Positions 6,918 through 8,773 of a DNA stretch of 8,773 nt are shown here, piece after piece. Both the position numbers and the translations under genes were made by a program. The DNA is from Acidithiobacillus sp. (lineage in GTDB: Bacteria > Pseudomonadota > Gammaproteobacteria > Acidithiobacillales > Acidithiobacillaceae), in assembly GCA_028065135.1 (NCBI GenBank), contig JAPTWR010000155.1, positions 1-8,773 on the forward strand. Direction: 5' to 3'. The notes below the pieces were generated by a model, which was given only the letters and a program-made list of their open reading frames with translations, was not told the origin of the DNA and did no database searches. Numbering within the stretch: position 1 is the first letter of the stretch; each line of letters begins with the position of its first letter.

Positions 6918-6966
6918 ACCTCCCCGAGTTCCGGTCGCAATCTAGCCGCATTCCTCGTCGGGAGGT
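6918..6966 (+). terminator. Long inverted repeat behind the DUF2202 gene, terminator-like
   Basis: ACCTCCCCGAG (6918-6928) pairs with CTCGTCGGGAGGT (6954-6966) as 7 bp plus 4 bp with a 2-nt bulge. Inside the 25-nt loop, CGG and CCG can pair further. It lies 41 nt behind the DUF2202 stop. No proper T-run follows, so it is not a canonical intrinsic terminator. TTGACA (6968-6973) follows directly but has no matching -10, so I do not call a ferredoxin promoter there. Confidence 0.4.
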
Positions 6967-7093
6967 GTTGACAGCACCCGTTTAACTCATTGGGCCAGCC
7001 CTTCCCCACCGCCTCTCCGGATCGTCCAGGGAGGCCATGTTTCCCCCATCAGGGCGGCTCATCTATGTTGATACCAAAGGAGTATACTCATCC

Positions 7094-7300
7094 ATGGCCT
7101 TGTTCATTACCGACGAATGCATTAACTGCGCCGTCTGCGTGGAGGAATGTCCCAACAATGCCATCTTTTTCGGAGCGCAGCATTACGAGATCGATCCGGA
7201 CCGATGCACCCAATGTGAGGGATTTTTTGCCAAGCCCCAGTGTCAGGAGGTCTGCCCGGTGGATTGCATCTTGCTCATTCCACCCAGCTCTCCCAGTTAA
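7094..7300 (+). CDS. 2[4Fe-4S] ferredoxin, Alvin/YfhL type, short C-terminus
   Basis: This is a small cytoplasmic electron carrier of 68 residues. Two cluster motifs are clear: C9-x2-C12-x2-C15-x3-C19 with the following P, and C38-x2-C41-x8-C50-x3-C54. The eight-residue insertion between C41 and C50, the CPVDC ending (extra C58) and the MALFIT opening mark the Allochromatium-ferredoxin/YfhL family, whose clusters have very low potentials. Family members usually run to about 80-86 residues with a C-terminal helix; here the protein stops soon after C58 with IPPSSPS. Neither following frame restores the helix. An in-frame ATG at 7037 would add 19 residues, but AAAGGAG (7076-7082) lies 11 nt before the ATG at 7094 and the family begins there. 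Partner enzymes are not identifiable. It lies between the DUF2202 gene and cydA. Confidence 0.93.
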   Translation: MALFITDECINCAVCVEECPNNAIFFGAQHYEIDPDRCTQCEGFFAKPQCQEVCPVDCILLIPPSSPS

Positions 7301-7448
7301 TATCCCGAGGTGTATCTCCACCGGATTCAGGTTGAATAGCCAGTGACATTTCCCTCGGGTTCACAGGAACAGGCCTACGAAATTGCTCATCTGTCGGAGC
7401 ATTCATCAATGGATGCCGGCAAGATCTGGAATGCCGTTCAGTTGTATG
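7301..7448 (+). other. Structured spacer behind the ferredoxin gene, no gene seen
   Basis: No coding region is supported here. CCCGAGG (7304-7310) pairs with CCTCGGG (7353-7359), enclosing hairpins GGTG/CACC (7309-7322, an alternative that overlaps the outer stem) and ATTCA/TGAAT (7325-7337). A further hairpin GTTC/GAAC (7359-7370) and one of 7-8 bp with a wobble (7399-7416) follow. The first group may act as a transcript end for the ferredoxin mRNA although no T-run is present. A short structured RNA is possible but unproven. Confidence 0.35.
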
Positions 7449-7449
7449 A

Positions 7450-7463
7450 TTGATATGAATCAA
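7450..7463. promoter_or_regulatory. Perfect FNR/ANR-type binding site upstream of cydA
   Basis: TTGATATGAATCAA matches the FNR consensus TTGAT-N4-ATCAA at all 10 defined positions. It lies in an AT-rich block 142 bp before the cydA start codon, the only gene downstream on that side. FNR-family proteins with an oxygen-labile iron-sulfur cluster commonly control cytochrome bd genes, so low-oxygen control of cydA is a natural reading. Related CRP/FNR-family proteins (for example DNR-like) can recognise the same sequence. Confidence 0.75.
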
Positions 7464-7482
7464 AATATATAAATCATAAAAA

Positions 7483-7496
7483 ATGACAAATATCAA
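7483..7496. promoter_or_regulatory. Second, degenerate FNR-like site upstream of cydA
   Basis: ATGAC-AAAT-ATCAA keeps one perfect half-site (ATCAA, 7492-7496) and 3 of 5 in the other. Its centre is 33 bp (about three helical turns) behind that of the perfect site, so both would face the same side of the DNA. A CATGAT at 7519-7524 (4 of 6 to TATAAT) would put this site at about -41.5 and the perfect site at about -74.5. TTGACT (7509-7514) is an alternative -35. The actual start of transcription cannot be fixed by eye. Confidence 0.4.
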
Positions 7497-7604
7497 TGCT
7501 AGACTAGATTGACTCCTACATGATGTCTACTCTAGATATCGCAATGGACCAAGTTAGGTACGGGCGGCACCTGGATATCTCTCATTTTGATTAGGAGGTA
7601 TTCC

Positions 7605-8773
7605 ATGAGTATGATGATTGATCCCACCGTGGTGGAGCTATCGCGGCTGCAGTTCGCGCTGACCGCTCTCTACCACTTCTTATTTGTACCACTCACCCTG
7701 GGTATGAGCTTTATTCTGGCCACCATGGAAACGGTGTATGTCATCACCGGCAAACAGATATATAAAGAAATGACCCAGTTCTGGGGCAAGCTCTTCGGCA
7801 TCAACTTCGCCCTGGGCGTCGCCACGGGCATAACCATGGAGTTCGAGTTCGGCACCAATTGGTCCATGTACTCGCATTTCGTGGGGGACATTTTTGGCAC
7901 TCCCCTGGCCATCGAAGGTATTATGGCCTTTTTCATGGAGTCCACCTTCGTGGGCGTCATGTTCTTCGGCTGGGAGCGCATCAGCGCCAAGGCGCATCTG
8001 GTGGTCACCTATCTGGTGGCCCTGGGCTCCAACCTTTCAGCCTTGTGGATTCTCATCGCCAACGGCTTCATGCAGGATCCCCGCGGCGGCACCTTTGATC
8101 CCAACACCATGCGGATGCAGTTTTCCAGCTTCATGGACTTGATCTTCAACCCCGATGCCCAGGCCAAGTTCGTCCATACCACCCTCGCAGGCTATATAAC
8201 CGGCGCCATGTTTGTCATGGGCGTCAGCGCTTATTACATGCTGACCAACAAGCGGAAAGATATGGCGTTGCGTTCCTTCCGGATCGCCACGCTCTTCGGC
8301 GTGCTTTCCAGTATAGGGGTGATTACATTGGGGGATGCGCTCGGTTTCATCGACGTGAAGGCCCAACCCACCAAGCTGGCGGCCATGGAAGCCATCTGGA
8401 ACACGGATTACAACACGGTGTCCGCGTCCTGGAACCTCATCGCCATCCCCAGCCGCAGCGAGCAGAAAAATCTCTTCGAGGTTTCCATCCCGTATGTCCT
8501 TACACCGCTGCTGACCCACTCCGAGACGAAAGTCATTCCCGGCATCATCCAGCTGGAGCAGGAAGCCAAGCCAAAGATTGCCAATGGCATCAAGGCCATG
8601 ATCGCCCTGAAGGCGTACAACCTGGATCATGGCAACACCCAGGCACTGGCCACCTTCAAGCAGTACGAAAACGACATGGGTTATGGTTTCCTGGCCATGC
8701 AGTTTGCGCCTGATCAGGACCTCAAGAAGATCGACGCCACCAATCTGCCCAGCGTTCTGGACAAGACCGCGAA
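7605..8773 (+). CDS. cydA: Cytochrome bd ubiquinol oxidase subunit I, 3' truncated by window
   Basis: CydA is the haem-bearing inner-membrane subunit of the bd quinol oxidase, which oxidises quinol and reduces oxygen to water with high affinity. The frame is open from the ATG at 7605 (AGGAGG 7593-7598, 6 nt upstream) to the edge, giving 389 residues of about 520. RLQFALTALYHFLFVPLTLG (14-33) carries H24, the equivalent of E. coli haem b595 ligand H19. GDIFGTPLAIEGIMAFFMES (94-113) has E104 and E112, matching E99/E107. H191 in HTTLAGYITGAMFV matches haem b558 ligand H186. The quinol loop contains TKLAAMEA (256-263; K257 and E262 match K252/E257) and continues through ENDMGYGFL, so it is of the long, E. 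coli-like type. The b558 methionine and the last helices lie beyond the window; cydB is expected downstream. Confidence 0.96.
   Translation, partial: MSMMIDPTVVELSRLQFALTALYHFLFVPLTLGMSFILATMETVYVITGKQIYKEMTQFWGKLFGINFALGVATGITMEFEFGTNWSMYSHFVGDIFGTPLAIEGIMAFFMESTFVGVMFFGWERISAKAHLVVTYLVALGSNLSALWILIANGFMQDPRGGTFDPNTMRMQFSSFMDLIFNPDAQAKFVHTTLAGYITGAMFVMGVSAYYMLTNKRKDMALRSFRIATLFGVLSSIGVITLGDALGFIDVKAQPTKLAAMEAIWNTDYNTVSASWNLIAIPSRSEQKNLFEVSIPYVLTPLLTHSETKVIPGIIQLEQEAKPKIANGIKAMIALKAYNLDHGNTQALATFKQYENDMGYGFLAMQFAPDQDLKKIDATNLPSVLDKTA

Noticed and set aside
6968..6973. TTGACA as a ferredoxin -35 element
   Set aside because: No acceptable -10 hexamer lies 15-19 nt downstream.
7011..7035. GCCTCTC/GGGAGGC inverted repeat ahead of the ferredoxin gene
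   Set aside because: A 7-bp stem with a wobble and an 11-nt loop, no T-run and no partner sequence suggesting an attenuator; it may be chance in a GC-rich spacer.
7275..7496. 73-codon minus-strand frame over the ferredoxin-cydA spacer
   Set aside because: It covers the FNR sites and hairpins, has no ribosome site and no recognisable protein features.
8037..8630. 197-codon minus-strand frame
   Set aside because: Shadow of cydA, which is open through the window edge with conserved haem ligands.

Overview
The window reads as ordinary bacterial chromosome with a GC-rich coding style, strong Shine-Dalgarno sequences and very tight gene packing. The gene set (PurT, short 6-phosphogluconate dehydrogenase with G6PDH, DusA, a DUF2202 ferritin-like protein, an Alvin/YfhL-type ferredoxin and a CydA-type quinol oxidase) suits a proteobacterium. 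An Acidithiobacillus-like or related gammaproteobacterial chemolithotroph is my best guess, but this is inference and no rRNA or other marker gene is present to prove it. I see no mobile element, CRISPR array, tRNA or rRNA.

Layout, left to right. Positions 1-482 (+) hold the C-terminal part of a class I PLP aminotransferase. It converges, with 4 nt between stop codons, on purT (487-1671, -), the formate-dependent GAR transformylase of purine synthesis. purT diverges from gnd-zwf (1771-4155, +), the oxidative pentose phosphate pair, in which the zwf start codon directly follows the gnd stop. A 99-nt shared control region contains a sigma70-like promoter and a perfect 10-bp palindrome. Behind zwf is a 9-bp hairpin. 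Then come a small ArsR-family regulator (4424-4717, +) without a visible metal site and, converging with a 2-nt gap, dusA (4720-5700, -), a tRNA dihydrouridine synthase.

The right half concerns redox and oxygen. A DUF2202 protein (5969-6877, +) carries a CPTCG knuckle and a long glycine-rich linker ahead of a ferritin-like domain. A 68-residue 2[4Fe-4S] ferredoxin (7094-7300, +) follows, and then cydA (7605 to the window end, +), subunit I of a cytochrome bd quinol oxidase, cut by the window edge. The cydA upstream region contains a perfect FNR/ANR-type site (TTGAT-N4-ATCAA) and a second, weaker one 33 bp downstream, which suggests control by oxygen.

How the genes work together: gnd and zwf supply reducing equivalents and pentoses, and purT uses ribose-derived GAR. 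The DUF2202 protein, ferredoxin and bd oxidase could form a low-oxygen or oxidative-stress neighbourhood. They do not form a tight operon, because gaps of 216 and 304 nt with hairpins separate them. The most informative signals are the cydA FNR sites, the unusual DUF2202 architecture, the C-terminally short ferredoxin and the structured spacer between ferredoxin and cydA. I did not find a clearly new multi-gene system.
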